Assembly (NCBI GenBank): GCA_964602515.1
Contig: CAZRRJ010000001.1
Location: 861,363-925,362, forward strand
Length of the DNA stretch: 64,000 bases
Reading direction: 5' to 3'
Source of the DNA: Carboxylicivirga sp964602515
GTDB lineage: Bacteria; Bacteroidota; Bacteroidia; Bacteroidales; Marinilabiliaceae
In this document: piece after piece, positions 53,144 through 61,631 of the stretch
Position numbering within the stretch: position 1 is the first letter of the stretch
How the letters are laid out: every line of letters begins with the position of its first letter
Translations under genes and position numbers: made by a program
Notes under the pieces: model-generated
Seen by the model: only the letters and a program-made list of their open reading frames with translations
Database searches by the model: none
What the model was told of the DNA's origin: nothing

Positions 53144-54181
53144 ATGGCCAATAAGATTACAAATAAAGAAATAACAGCCAGTGCAAATGCTCCATCAAAT
53201 ATTGCCATTGTAAAATACTGGGGTAAAAAAGGTATTCAGGAACCAGTTAATCCAAGCCTTAGCTTTACACTATCTAAAGCACAAACACATACAACCATAA
53301 AGTATATAAACAATAATAAACCATTGCGCATCAGCTTCTTGTTTGAAGGTAAGCGTAAAACTTCTTTTTTACCGAAACTAAATACTTTAACAAACCGGCT
53401 TAGTACTTATTTACCATTCTTAAAAAACGGACTTCTCACAATAGAAAGTGCAAATACTTTTCCTCATTCAAGTGGTATTGCTTCATCGGCCAGCTCAATG
53501 GCTTCAATCGTAAATGCTTTACTACAAATACAAAATAAGTTAAAACCTGATAAAAGCAATAAAAATGAAGCTGAGTTAAAATCGGAAATGGCAAGATTTG
53601 GTTCTGGCAGTGCCTGCCGATCTACCATGAATGGTTGGGTACTTTGGGGAAAAACACCACTTATTAATGAATCAAGCAATCGGTATGGTATAGCAGTAAA
53701 CGATAAGGTTCATCCCGTTTTTAACGATCTGCAAGATTCAATATTAGTTATTCGTAAAGGTGCTAAAGCAGTAAGTAGTTCTGTTGGCCACCAGTTAATG
53801 GATAATCATCCCTATCGTGATGGTAGGATTAAACAGGCTAACGCCAACATTAAAACACTATTTAAAGCACTGAAAAACGGAGACTTCAATACTTTTTCTA
53901 AAGTGTGTGAAAACGAAGCGATGAGCCTTCATGCACTAATGATGAGCTCTTCTCCATCATATTCTTTGCTCGTTCCTGAAACATTACAAGCTATTAAACG
54001 TATTAAAAATTTCAGAGAAGAGCACCACATGCCTCTTACTTTTACTTTGGATGCCGGACCGAATATACATCTGATTTATCCGAAAGATCAAAGTAAGGTT
54101 ATTGTTGCATTCATTGAAAAGTACTTAAAGCCATTGTGTGAAAACGGGGACGTTATTTATGACCGTATTTTGTTGAAATAA
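53144..54181 (+). CDS. mvaD: Diphosphomevalonate decarboxylase
   Basis: GHMP-fold enzyme of 345 residues that turns mevalonate diphosphate into IPP with ATP. Signatures are ANAPSNIAIVKYWGKKG, NPSLSFTLS, SGIASSASSMASIVNAL, the GSGSACRSTMNGWVLW segment and TLDAGPNIHLIYPKD, which contains the catalytic Asp. The residue order matches MvaD throughout. It lies 3 bp after the GYDIA kinase and 17 bp before mevalonate kinase. Confidence 0.93.
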   Translation: MANKITNKEITASANAPSNIAIVKYWGKKGIQEPVNPSLSFTLSKAQTHTTIKYINNNKPLRISFLFEGKRKTSFLPKLNTLTNRLSTYLPFLKNGLLTIESANTFPHSSGIASSASSMASIVNALLQIQNKLKPDKSNKNEAELKSEMARFGSGSACRSTMNGWVLWGKTPLINESSNRYGIAVNDKVHPVFNDLQDSILVIRKGAKAVSSSVGHQLMDNHPYRDGRIKQANANIKTLFKALKNGDFNTFSKVCENEAMSLHALMMSSSPSYSLLVPETLQAIKRIKNFREEHHMPLTFTLDAGPNIHLIYPKDQSKVIVAFIEKYLKPLCENGDVIYDRILLK

Positions 54182-54198
54182 ACAGAGAAAGATCAAAA

Positions 54199-55179
54199 AT
54201 GCAAACAAAACAGAAAAAAGAAATCTACTACTCTAAAGTAATGCTATTTGGTGAGTACAGTATTATCCTCGGCTCAATGGGCTTAACCATTCCCTACTCT
54301 AATTTTAATGGTGCACTTCGGTTCATTAATAATAACAGCTATACCAACCTCAGTTTTGCTCAATATTCTAATACTCAAATTAAAGAGTTAAATCAATATA
54401 TTGCTATACTCAAAAAAAGCAATCAACTGGTTGTTGATTTTGATACTGAACGGCTTCAAAATGACCTGAATGAAGGCCTGTATTTTGAATCATCAATACC
54501 CGAAGGCTATGGACTTGGTAGCAGTGGCGCATTAGTTGCAGCTTTATATAACGAATATGCTTCTAATAAAATTGAAGCCAGAGCAGGCATTCAGGATAAT
54601 GAGCTTTTCTTGCTTAAAAAATCTTTTGCTCAGTTAGAGTCCTTCTATCATGGTACAAGTTCAGGCATTGATCCACTAATCTGTTATCTTAAACATCCCA
54701 TTGTGTTAGAAAATACCCATCATATTTCATCTGTTGGAATTCCGCGTAAAAACATTTTAAAAGATGATGCCATATTCCTTGTTAACACTGGAAAACCCCG
54801 AAAAACTGGGCCACTGGTAAAACGGTTTATGGACAAAATTAAAAATGCAGATTATAAAAAACTGATTACAGAAACACTTACTCCACTGACCAATAAATCA
54901 ATCAAACAGTTGCTAAGCGGTCAGGTAGAGCTAATGTTTGAAAGCTTACATCAACTCTCAGCATTTCAATTAATGCACTTTAATGAGATGATTCCAACAT
55001 CAATACAAGCCGATTGGGAAAAGGGTTTAGAAAATAAACTCTTCACCTTAAAGATGTGTGGGTCAGGTGGCGGTGGTTTTACCCTTGGTTTCACACGGTA
55101 TTATAGTAAAACCAAATCCTATTTTATAACTCAAGGCAAAGATATTATTCCAGTTTATCAGGATGTTTTAGCACTTTGA
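54199..55179 (+). CDS. mvk: Mevalonate kinase
   Basis: GHMP kinase of 326 residues that phosphorylates mevalonate at O5. The motifs are KVMLFGEYSIILGSMGLTIPY, the ATP loop PEGYGLGSSGALVAALY and the C-terminal KMCGSGGGGFTLGF. The middle segment ESFYHGTSSGIDPLICY is the mevalonate-kinase-like SGxD motif containing the catalytic aspartate. It is the last gene of the nine-gene run; about 175 bp separate it from the exopolysaccharide genes. Confidence 0.9.
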   Translation: MQTKQKKEIYYSKVMLFGEYSIILGSMGLTIPYSNFNGALRFINNNSYTNLSFAQYSNTQIKELNQYIAILKKSNQLVVDFDTERLQNDLNEGLYFESSIPEGYGLGSSGALVAALYNEYASNKIEARAGIQDNELFLLKKSFAQLESFYHGTSSGIDPLICYLKHPIVLENTHHISSVGIPRKNILKDDAIFLVNTGKPRKTGPLVKRFMDKIKNADYKKLITETLTPLTNKSIKQLLSGQVELMFESLHQLSAFQLMHFNEMIPTSIQADWEKGLENKLFTLKMCGSGGGGFTLGFTRYYSKTKSYFITQGKDIIPVYQDVLAL

Positions 55180-55353
55180 ATATAAAACACAGTATAACAA
55201 AGCACATGAATGATTACATGCATATAAAATACCTAATTGATTCTAATAACAAGTAAAAGCTTATTTTTACGCGCTTATAAATTAGAACCGTCCAATACTT
55301 TTTTTTATAATTTAGAAAATTATTTTACGCAATTAATATAGAACAATAACAGG

Positions 55354-56157
55354 ATGAACATTTTTAATACTAAAGCCAATCTTAATAATTTAAGAATATT
55401 CCGATTTTTTATTCTATACATACTAGTATTTTCCAGCTGTATCCCTCAAAAGGAAATTGTTTTATTGCAAGATAAAAGTAGCAGCAAAAAATACGAAAAC
55501 CCTTATGGAGCACTGGAGAATATTACTGATAATTATTATTTACAACCGAATGATTATCTCTTCATTAATATCTCAACTCCTGATCCTAAAATATCTGATT
55601 TCTTTAACCAATCAAAACCAAACGGAACAAATACCCAACGAAATGAGAACTTCTTCTTCTATCAGGTTGATGATTCCATGAATATTGATTTTCCGTATGT
55701 TGGATTAATTAGTATGCGTGGATGTAATATTAAAATGGGAAAGAAAAGAATTCAGGAAGCCTTAAAACCATTTCTAAAAGAATACAACCTTACATTTAAA
55801 CTGGCATCTAATACATTTACTGCTCTTGGTGAATTTAGAAATCAAGGTGTTATTGTAATGCAAAAAGAACAAGTTACCATCTTTGAAGCGGTTGCAATGG
55901 CAGGTGGTGTTACGCCTTTTGGTAAACAACGTGAAATGCAGCTGGTAAGACAATTACCTGACGGACCGGTTACCTATAATATCGATATCACGGATAAAAA
56001 CATTATCAATTCAGAATATTATTACATTTATCCTAACGACTTAATATATGTGAGACCTATGAAAGCCAAACAATTTGGCATTGGTGAATCATTCTCAATA
56101 GGTATTATTACTACTATCCTGGCATTATACCTGACTTTACAAACCATCATTAAATAA
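55354..56157 (+). CDS. Wza-like polysaccharide export lipoprotein
   Basis: Outer-membrane polysaccharide export protein of 267 residues. The N terminus has a lipoprotein signal with lipobox FSSC, then the poly-export domain with NDYLFINISTPDPKISDFF and IDFPYVGLISMRG, and a SLBB-type region FTALGEFRNQGVIVMQKEQVTIFEAVAMAGGVT. It ends with a hydrophobic helix, typical of Bacteroidota Wza homologues. It is 13 bp before the tyrosine kinase gene. Confidence 0.9.
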   Translation: MNIFNTKANLNNLRIFRFFILYILVFSSCIPQKEIVLLQDKSSSKKYENPYGALENITDNYYLQPNDYLFINISTPDPKISDFFNQSKPNGTNTQRNENFFFYQVDDSMNIDFPYVGLISMRGCNIKMGKKRIQEALKPFLKEYNLTFKLASNTFTALGEFRNQGVIVMQKEQVTIFEAVAMAGGVTPFGKQREMQLVRQLPDGPVTYNIDITDKNIINSEYYYIYPNDLIYVRPMKAKQFGIGESFSIGIITTILALYLTLQTIIK

Positions 56158-56170
56158 GTTTATTTATATT

Positions 56171-58546
56171 ATGTCAGCTACAGCTTCTAATCCACAACCT
56201 AATAATACTCTTTTTAATATCGATATTAAGCGTTTTATACAAGACTTAATACACTACTGGTGGCTATTTGCAATTACAATTCCAATAAGTTTATTAAGTG
56301 TGTTTATGGTACACCGCTATATTCAGCCTGTATACAGTGCCAACATAACACTACTAATGGAAGAGCGTGGCGATATAATGCCCCAAACTGATATTATGCA
56401 AGGCTTTGGTTTAACACCAGGACAACGTAGTGTTGACAATCAAATTGCCATTCTTACCTCATGGGATATCGTACAACAAACAATTGATAAGCTTGATTTT
56501 CATGTCAGTTATTTTGCAGAAGGACGACTCAAGCATACTGAATTGTACAGAAATATTGCATTTGAAGTAAAATTTGATTCTACGCACCCACAATTACTCA
56601 ATACACCAATTAGTATTATCCCAATAGATAATAAAAGCTTTAAAATAAAAATTGAAACAGAGCAAGGTGTAAGTTATGTGTACAAAGGCAATGAAAAAGG
56701 AGGTACTTACGGGCCAATACAATTTGAAAAAATCGCATTATATAATGAACCAATTATAACCGATTGGGCTTCCTTTTCCATTACTCCCAAAGGTTGTAAT
56801 CCTGATTCTGAAATAGGACAATATTTTGTTTTTAATAATCCAAGAGACATAGCAAGCCAATTTAAAAGTCGCTTAAGAGCACTGTTACCCGGTGAAGGTT
56901 CATCAATTATACGTGTTTCTATAACCGGAAATAATAATAATAAAAACCAGGTTTTCTTAAATACTCTAGCTGAAGTTTTTATAGCTAATAACCTGAAACA
57001 AAAGAATCTGATCGCTACAAATACCATTGACTTTATTAGTCAACAATTGCTTGTTATTGCGGATACTTTACGACTAACAGGTTCTGAATTAAGTCAGTTT
57101 AGAACAAATAACCGAATCCAAAGTGTTTCAGCAAAGGCTGAATACCTTTTTAGCGGGATGCAAGAACTGGACCAGCAACTAACCGAATTAGAAATAAAAA
57201 AAAGCTACTACCAATATCTAAAAAATTACTTCGCAGAAGATATAAAAAACCATCATGTTATGGCACCTGCTATGTATGAGATGGATAACACCGTGCTTAG
57301 CGAGCAAATTAAAACCATTATGGAACTAAACTCGCAACGCCTGTTAATAATAGGATCGTACGGAGAACAACTCAACCTGGCAAACAAGGATCTTGAAAGT
57401 CAAATTAACATTGCCCGGAAAACATTGCTAAAAACAATAAACAGTCAACTGAAAATATTTAATGACACTAAACAACGCCTACTGGTTGAAAAGAAAAAAA
57501 ATGAACATGAACTATACGGGCTACCTGAGACAGAACGCCGGCTTCTTGGTATAGAACGGAAATTTGAGTTAAGTAATGAAGTCTATACATATTTACTGCG
57601 TAAACAATCTGAAGCACAAATTCAAAAAGCATCAAATACTCCTGATCATCAAATATTAGAAAGAGCACGATATGCCGGACAAGTGTCTCCTAACAAAGCG
57701 GGAAACAAAAAGAAAGCCCTCCTTTTGGGTATTATGATTCCTTTAGCTTTTCTGGCTCTTAAACAATTATTCAACAATAAGGTTATTGATATTGATGATA
57801 TTGAACGCATTACCCATTTACCAATTATTGGAAATATAATCCACAGCTCAACTGAAGAAAGCAATGTGGTCAACCACCATCCTAAATCTGTTGTTACAGA
57901 AACATTCAGAAGAGTAAGAACGCGAATTGAGTTTTTAAACAGGGGGATTGTTTCACCGGTTATTGGTGTATCGTCTTCAATGCCCGGAGAAGGAAAAACA
58001 TTCTGTGCATTAAACATGGCTGCCGCCTTAGCATTGAGTGGCAAAAAAACAGCCTTGCTTGGGTTTGATTTACGTAAACCAGGATTGAATAGGATTTTTG
58101 ATAGTAAAGGCAAATTAGGAATTTCTAATTACCTTATTGGTAAAGCCACCCTCGATGAAATATTAATGGATTCAGGACAGGATAATTTAACCATTTTACC
58201 TACCGGAGACATTCCTCCTAACCCATCAGAACTTATTAGCTCTCAAGCAACAGGTACACTTATTAAAGAATTGAAAGCGAAGTTTGATATTATTATTATT
58301 GATACACCACCAATGGGAATCGTTTCTGATCCTTACCTACTGGCACGTCATACAGACACATTAATATTCCTTGTTAGACAACAACATACAATTAAAAGTG
58401 TACTGACTCAAACAATTAAGAATATGCAGGATGAAGATATTAATAATGTCGGAATTCTCTTAAATGATATCTATTTGAAAAGAAACAGGTATGGATATGG
58501 TTATGGATACGGGTATGGATACGGCCATGGTTATTATGAAGAATAA
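56171..58546 (+). CDS. Wzc-like polysaccharide co-polymerase with tyrosine autokinase
   Basis: Inner-membrane protein of 791 residues. A Wzz domain with two membrane helices (about 30-52 and 515-532) frames a long periplasmic coiled coil, and a cytosolic BY-kinase domain follows, with Walker A SSMPGEGKTFCALNMAA, Walker A' ALLGFDLRKPGL and Walker B IIIDTPPMGI. The tail is a Tyr-Gly repeat (YGYGYGYGYGYGHGYYEE) that supplies the autophosphorylated tyrosines. No glycosyltransferase, Wzx or Wzy genes follow, so the capsule or exopolysaccharide it serves is encoded elsewhere. Confidence 0.92.
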   Translation: MSATASNPQPNNTLFNIDIKRFIQDLIHYWWLFAITIPISLLSVFMVHRYIQPVYSANITLLMEERGDIMPQTDIMQGFGLTPGQRSVDNQIAILTSWDIVQQTIDKLDFHVSYFAEGRLKHTELYRNIAFEVKFDSTHPQLLNTPISIIPIDNKSFKIKIETEQGVSYVYKGNEKGGTYGPIQFEKIALYNEPIITDWASFSITPKGCNPDSEIGQYFVFNNPRDIASQFKSRLRALLPGEGSSIIRVSITGNNNNKNQVFLNTLAEVFIANNLKQKNLIATNTIDFISQQLLVIADTLRLTGSELSQFRTNNRIQSVSAKAEYLFSGMQELDQQLTELEIKKSYYQYLKNYFAEDIKNHHVMAPAMYEMDNTVLSEQIKTIMELNSQRLLIIGSYGEQLNLANKDLESQINIARKTLLKTINSQLKIFNDTKQRLLVEKKKNEHELYGLPETERRLLGIERKFELSNEVYTYLLRKQSEAQIQKASNTPDHQILERARYAGQVSPNKAGNKKKALLLGIMIPLAFLALKQLFNNKVIDIDDIERITHLPIIGNIIHSSTEESNVVNHHPKSVVTETFRRVRTRIEFLNRGIVSPVIGVSSSMPGEGKTFCALNMAAALALSGKKTALLGFDLRKPGLNRIFDSKGKLGISNYLIGKATLDEILMDSGQDNLTILPTGDIPPNPSELISSQATGTLIKELKAKFDIIIIDTPPMGIVSDPYLLARHTDTLIFLVRQQHTIKSVLTQTIKNMQDEDINNVGILLNDIYLKRNRYGYGYGYGYGYGHGYYEE
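58490..58531 (+). repeat. Hexanucleotide tandem repeat encoding Tyr-Gly
   Basis: Seven consecutive TAYGGN-type hexamers (the last begins CATGGT) encode the Tyr-Gly tail of the tyrosine kinase. The units differ at third positions, so they are not a perfect microsatellite. Length change by multiples of six would keep the frame. Confidence 0.8.
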
Positions 58547-58642
58547 TAAGAGTTCAGCTTAACATCAATTGTAATTTCAAGAAACAGAATTACCTACTTT
58601 ATAAAAAATGTTGTACTTTTCATGGTATTAAAATTTTTAACC

Positions 58643-59305
58643 ATGAAAAAACTTATTGCTTTTACAATTAGTTTATTGCTAATTTCCTGTTCTTCATCAG
58701 AACGAAAGAATAACACGACAGGTGAAACATCTGTTGTAAAAACATACTACGTTGCGCCTTACAAAGTTCACTGTGCAGATGTATCACCAACAAAATGCCT
58801 GCTCATTAAAACAACCCCCAATGATGTATGGACAAATTTTAGTTCGCCCATTAAAGGTTTTGTTCACGAAGCAGGTTATACGTATATCATAAAAGTTACA
58901 GAGACTAGTACAGACAATATGTATATCTTAAAGGAAGTCGTTGAAAAAAAAGCCTTTACGCAAGCCAGCACAAACCTGTATGATATTTGGGGAATAATTG
59001 AAGTAAAAGGTATTGATCCTTTAAAATCAAACTGTGAGCAAACTCTGGAAATCAACTTAAATCAAAATACTATTATGGGCAAGAGTGGTTGCAATAATTT
59101 TAGAGGCGAAGTAGAAGTCAATGATGCTACTAACAACATCTCATTTAAAAAAGTAGTTACAACCCGCCTTACTTGTACAAATCAAGCTTTGGAAGACCAA
59201 TACCTTACTGCACTCAATTCTGTTGATGCTTTTTTCCACTACAATCAGAACCTATTATTTATTTCAAAAGGCGAAGTAGTTATTAAAGCCAGAAGAATGG
59301 ATTAA
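58643..59305 (+). CDS. DUF4377/META-domain lipoprotein
   Basis: Exported lipoprotein of 220 residues. The signal peptide with lipobox LISC is followed by a DUF4377-like domain (YYVAPYKVHCADVSPTKCLLIK, then WTNFSSPIKGFVHEAGYTYIIKV). The C-terminal half resembles a META/HslJ domain (SGCNNFRGEVEV, TRLTCTNQALEDQYLTALNSV). Stress-response or metal-linked roles are suggested for META proteins, but nothing here fixes the function. I chose the ATG at 58643, which starts at the signal peptide, over that at 58622. It is a single gene ended by a long hairpin. Confidence 0.75.
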   Translation: MKKLIAFTISLLLISCSSSERKNNTTGETSVVKTYYVAPYKVHCADVSPTKCLLIKTTPNDVWTNFSSPIKGFVHEAGYTYIIKVTETSTDNMYILKEVVEKKAFTQASTNLYDIWGIIEVKGIDPLKSNCEQTLEINLNQNTIMGKSGCNNFRGEVEVNDATNNISFKKVVTTRLTCTNQALEDQYLTALNSVDAFFHYNQNLLFISKGEVVIKARRMD

Positions 59306-59348
59306 ATAGATACCCCGGTGCATAACTTAAATAAGAAATATAACATTG

Positions 59349-59398
59349 ATACATAAAAAAACCTGTGAGAAATATCTCACAGGTTTTTTATGTATATC
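59349..59398. terminator. Long bidirectional terminator
   Basis: Nearly perfect inverted repeat in which AAAAAACCTGTGAGA pairs with TCTCACAGGTTTTTT around a 4-base loop, extended outward by GATACAT...ATGTATATC. It lies between the convergent META lipoprotein and mmdB genes and carries T-runs in both directions. Confidence 0.9.
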
Positions 59399-59418
59399 AA
59401 ATAAATTACTTCATTCTC

Positions 59419-60681
59419 TTATTGTAATAAGAATGATAACAATATACCAGCAGCTACAGCAGAACCAATAACTCCGGACACATTAGGAGCCATAGCGTGC
59501 ATCAGCAAGTGGTTATTTGGATCACTTTTTAATCCCTCATGTTGCACTACACGAGCTGAATCTGGTACAGCCGATACTCCTGCAGCTCCGATTAATGGAT
59601 TAATTTTATTATCGCCTTTTAAAAATACATTCATTAAACGAGCAAATAGCAATCCACCTGCAGTAGCAACCATAAAAGAAACTGCTCCTAACCCGAATAT
59701 TTTTAACGAATCAGTCGTTAAAAAATAATCCGCCTGAGTTGAAGCACCAACCGTAATACCCAATAATATTGTTACAATATTAATCATTGCATTACGTGCT
59801 GTATCAGCCAAACGCTCAGTTACACCTGATTCTTTTAATAAGTTACCAAAGAATAACATACCTAACAACGGCAATGCTGAAGGTGAAATAAAAGTCGTCA
59901 ATAACAAGCCAATAATCGGGAACATGATTTTCTCAACTTTCGAAACCGCACGAGGAGGTTTCATCTTAATTAAGCGTTCTTTCTTTGGTACAATTAAACG
60001 CATAATTGGTGGCTGAATTACAGGTACAAGAGCCATATATGAGTAAGCTGCAATGGCAATTGCTCCCATTAGTTTTGGCGCTAACTTTGACGAAAGAAAA
60101 ATAGCCGTTGGTCCATCAGCACCGCCAATTATTCCAATTGCACCTGCTTCCTCCGCACTAAATCCTAATGCTGAAGCTCCTAAAAATGTAGCGAAAATAC
60201 CTACCTGCGCTGCTGCTCCCAATATCATTAATTTCGGATTTGATATTAATGATGAGAAATCAGTCATTGCTCCAATACCTAAGAAAATCAATGGTGGATA
60301 CACACCTTGCTTAACTCCAAAATACAGATAATTAAGTACAGAACCTTCTTCATAAAGCCCTATTTGATAACCTTCCAAAAATGGAATATTACCTAAAATT
60401 ACACCAGTACCAATAGGCACAAGTAATAATGGTTCATAGTCATACTTTATTGCCAAAAAGATAAAGAAAAGGCCAACTATAATCATTATCAAATTACTTG
60501 GAGTCTCCATCAGATTATAAAAACCCGTAAACTTCCAAAATGTACTCAGACCATTTGATGCATGATGCATGAATGTGTCTTCAGCACCAGTTCCAGCGGC
60601 AAAGGCTTCAAATCCACCTCCTATAAACTGTAAACTGAATAATACCGATAAAACACCAAAAAGAGTGATTATTCGTTTCAT
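59419..60681 (-). CDS. mmdB: Na+-translocating decarboxylase beta subunit
   Basis: Membrane subunit of 420 residues of the sodium-pumping methylmalonyl-CoA/oxaloacetate/glutaconyl-CoA decarboxylases. Family motifs are MTDFSSLISNPKLMILGAAAQVGIF, GIIGGADGPTAIFLSSKLAP with the Na+-site aspartate, and NPLIGAAGVSAVPDSARV near the end. The N terminus has an extra hydrophobic leader of about 60 residues before the conserved domain, seen in Bacteroidota members. It is the last gene of the mce-mmdA-mmdD-mmdC-mmdB operon, 57 bp after the biotin carrier. Confidence 0.95.
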   Translation of the reverse strand: MKRIITLFGVLSVLFSLQFIGGGFEAFAAGTGAEDTFMHHASNGLSTFWKFTGFYNLMETPSNLIMIIVGLFFIFLAIKYDYEPLLLVPIGTGVILGNIPFLEGYQIGLYEEGSVLNYLYFGVKQGVYPPLIFLGIGAMTDFSSLISNPKLMILGAAAQVGIFATFLGASALGFSAEEAGAIGIIGGADGPTAIFLSSKLAPKLMGAIAIAAYSYMALVPVIQPPIMRLIVPKKERLIKMKPPRAVSKVEKIMFPIIGLLLTTFISPSALPLLGMLFFGNLLKESGVTERLADTARNAMINIVTILLGITVGASTQADYFLTTDSLKIFGLGAVSFMVATAGGLLFARLMNVFLKGDNKINPLIGAAGVSAVPDSARVVQHEGLKSDPNNHLLMHAMAPNVSGVIGSAVAAGILLSFLLQ

Positions 60682-60738
60682 AAATAATATTTATAAATAG
60701 AATAGTCCTATTTTTCAACTTGAAAAACAGAAGCGTCG

Positions 60739-61164
60739 TTATTCCATTTCAATTAATACATCGTTTTGTAATACAGCATCACCAACTGATACTTTAATAG
60801 AAGCAATTGTACCATCTTTTTCAGCAAGTACATTGTTTTCCATTTTCATGGCTTCCATAATCAACAAAACATCACCCTTTTTAATTACATCACCTTCACT
60901 AACCAATACCTTAAAGATATTACCTGGAAGAGGTGCATTAACCTTACTTGCTCCCACACTTGGTTTCTTGGTAATAAAACCTTCACCTTGCTTGCGGGCA
61001 ACAGGTTTACGAACCAACATAGGTGTTTTGGCTTTCTTTACTTCTTGGTGAATTTGAACTTCATAAGTCGTTCCATTCACATCTAATTGAGCGATATTCT
61101 CTTCAATATCTTTAAGGTGAACATCGTATTTATTACCTGATATGGTAAAACTAAACTTTTTCAT
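60739..61164 (-). CDS. mmdC: Biotin carrier subunit of methylmalonyl-CoA decarboxylase
   Basis: Biotin-binding subunit of 141 residues. It begins MKKFSFTISGNKYDVHL, has a linker rich in Lys and Pro, then the carrier domain VNAPLPGNIFKVLVSEGDVIKKGDVLLIMEAMKMENNVLAEKD-like segment, with biotin attached to the lysine of EAMKMEN. It carries CO2 between the carboxyltransferase alpha subunit and the membrane beta subunit. Confidence 0.95.
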   Translation of the reverse strand: MKKFSFTISGNKYDVHLKDIEENIAQLDVNGTTYEVQIHQEVKKAKTPMLVRKPVARKQGEGFITKKPSVGASKVNAPLPGNIFKVLVSEGDVIKKGDVLLIMEAMKMENNVLAEKDGTIASIKVSVGDAVLQNDVLIEME

Positions 61165-61262
61165 GTGTCTATAATTTGATTTTACTGATCACATGGAACT
61201 CGCCAAATATAGACATACTCCTAATTACGTGAAGTTTTGCTCATGGCTCGTTTCATATCCTC

Positions 61263-61619
61263 TTATCTTGGGAAATTAACATTATTAAAACTGTACACTT
61301 TTGAACTCCAAGGCGAGTAACGCTTTTTTACTTCCTTAATCGTGATAACATTACTTTCTTCATCATGCAGTTCATTAAAATACAGATGAAGTGCCATGGC
61401 GATAGCTGCATTCGTTTCTCCTGAAATTTCAAGAGAATCAGTACTTACTTCTTTGGCAGCATCTTTATTCCTTTTACGCAAAGATCGCTTTACACCCCAT
61501 TGCAATAACTTAGGAACAGTTAAAAAAACACCAATTAGAAAAACCAAAGCAACAAATACAATAAACCAACCAAGTACAGTAATGGTCCACGTCATTGAGT
61601 CGACAATTAATAAATTCAT
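61263..61619 (-). CDS. mmdD: OadG-family small membrane subunit
   Basis: Protein of 118 residues with one N-terminal membrane helix (about residues 11-34) followed by a charged cytosolic region, typical of OadG/MmdD subunits that stabilise Na+-pumping decarboxylases. Its last residues AAIAMALHLYFNELHDEES and RYSPWSSK resemble the C-terminal part of the Bacteroidales subunits. It lies 12 bp after mmdA, and a gap of about 100 bp precedes mmdC. The call rests on context plus a single hydrophobic segment. Confidence 0.8.
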   Translation of the reverse strand: MNLLIVDSMTWTITVLGWFIVFVALVFLIGVFLTVPKLLQWGVKRSLRKRNKDAAKEVSTDSLEISGETNAAIAMALHLYFNELHDEESNVITIKEVKKRYSPWSSKVYSFNNVNFPR

Positions 61620-61631
61620 ACTATTATTGGT

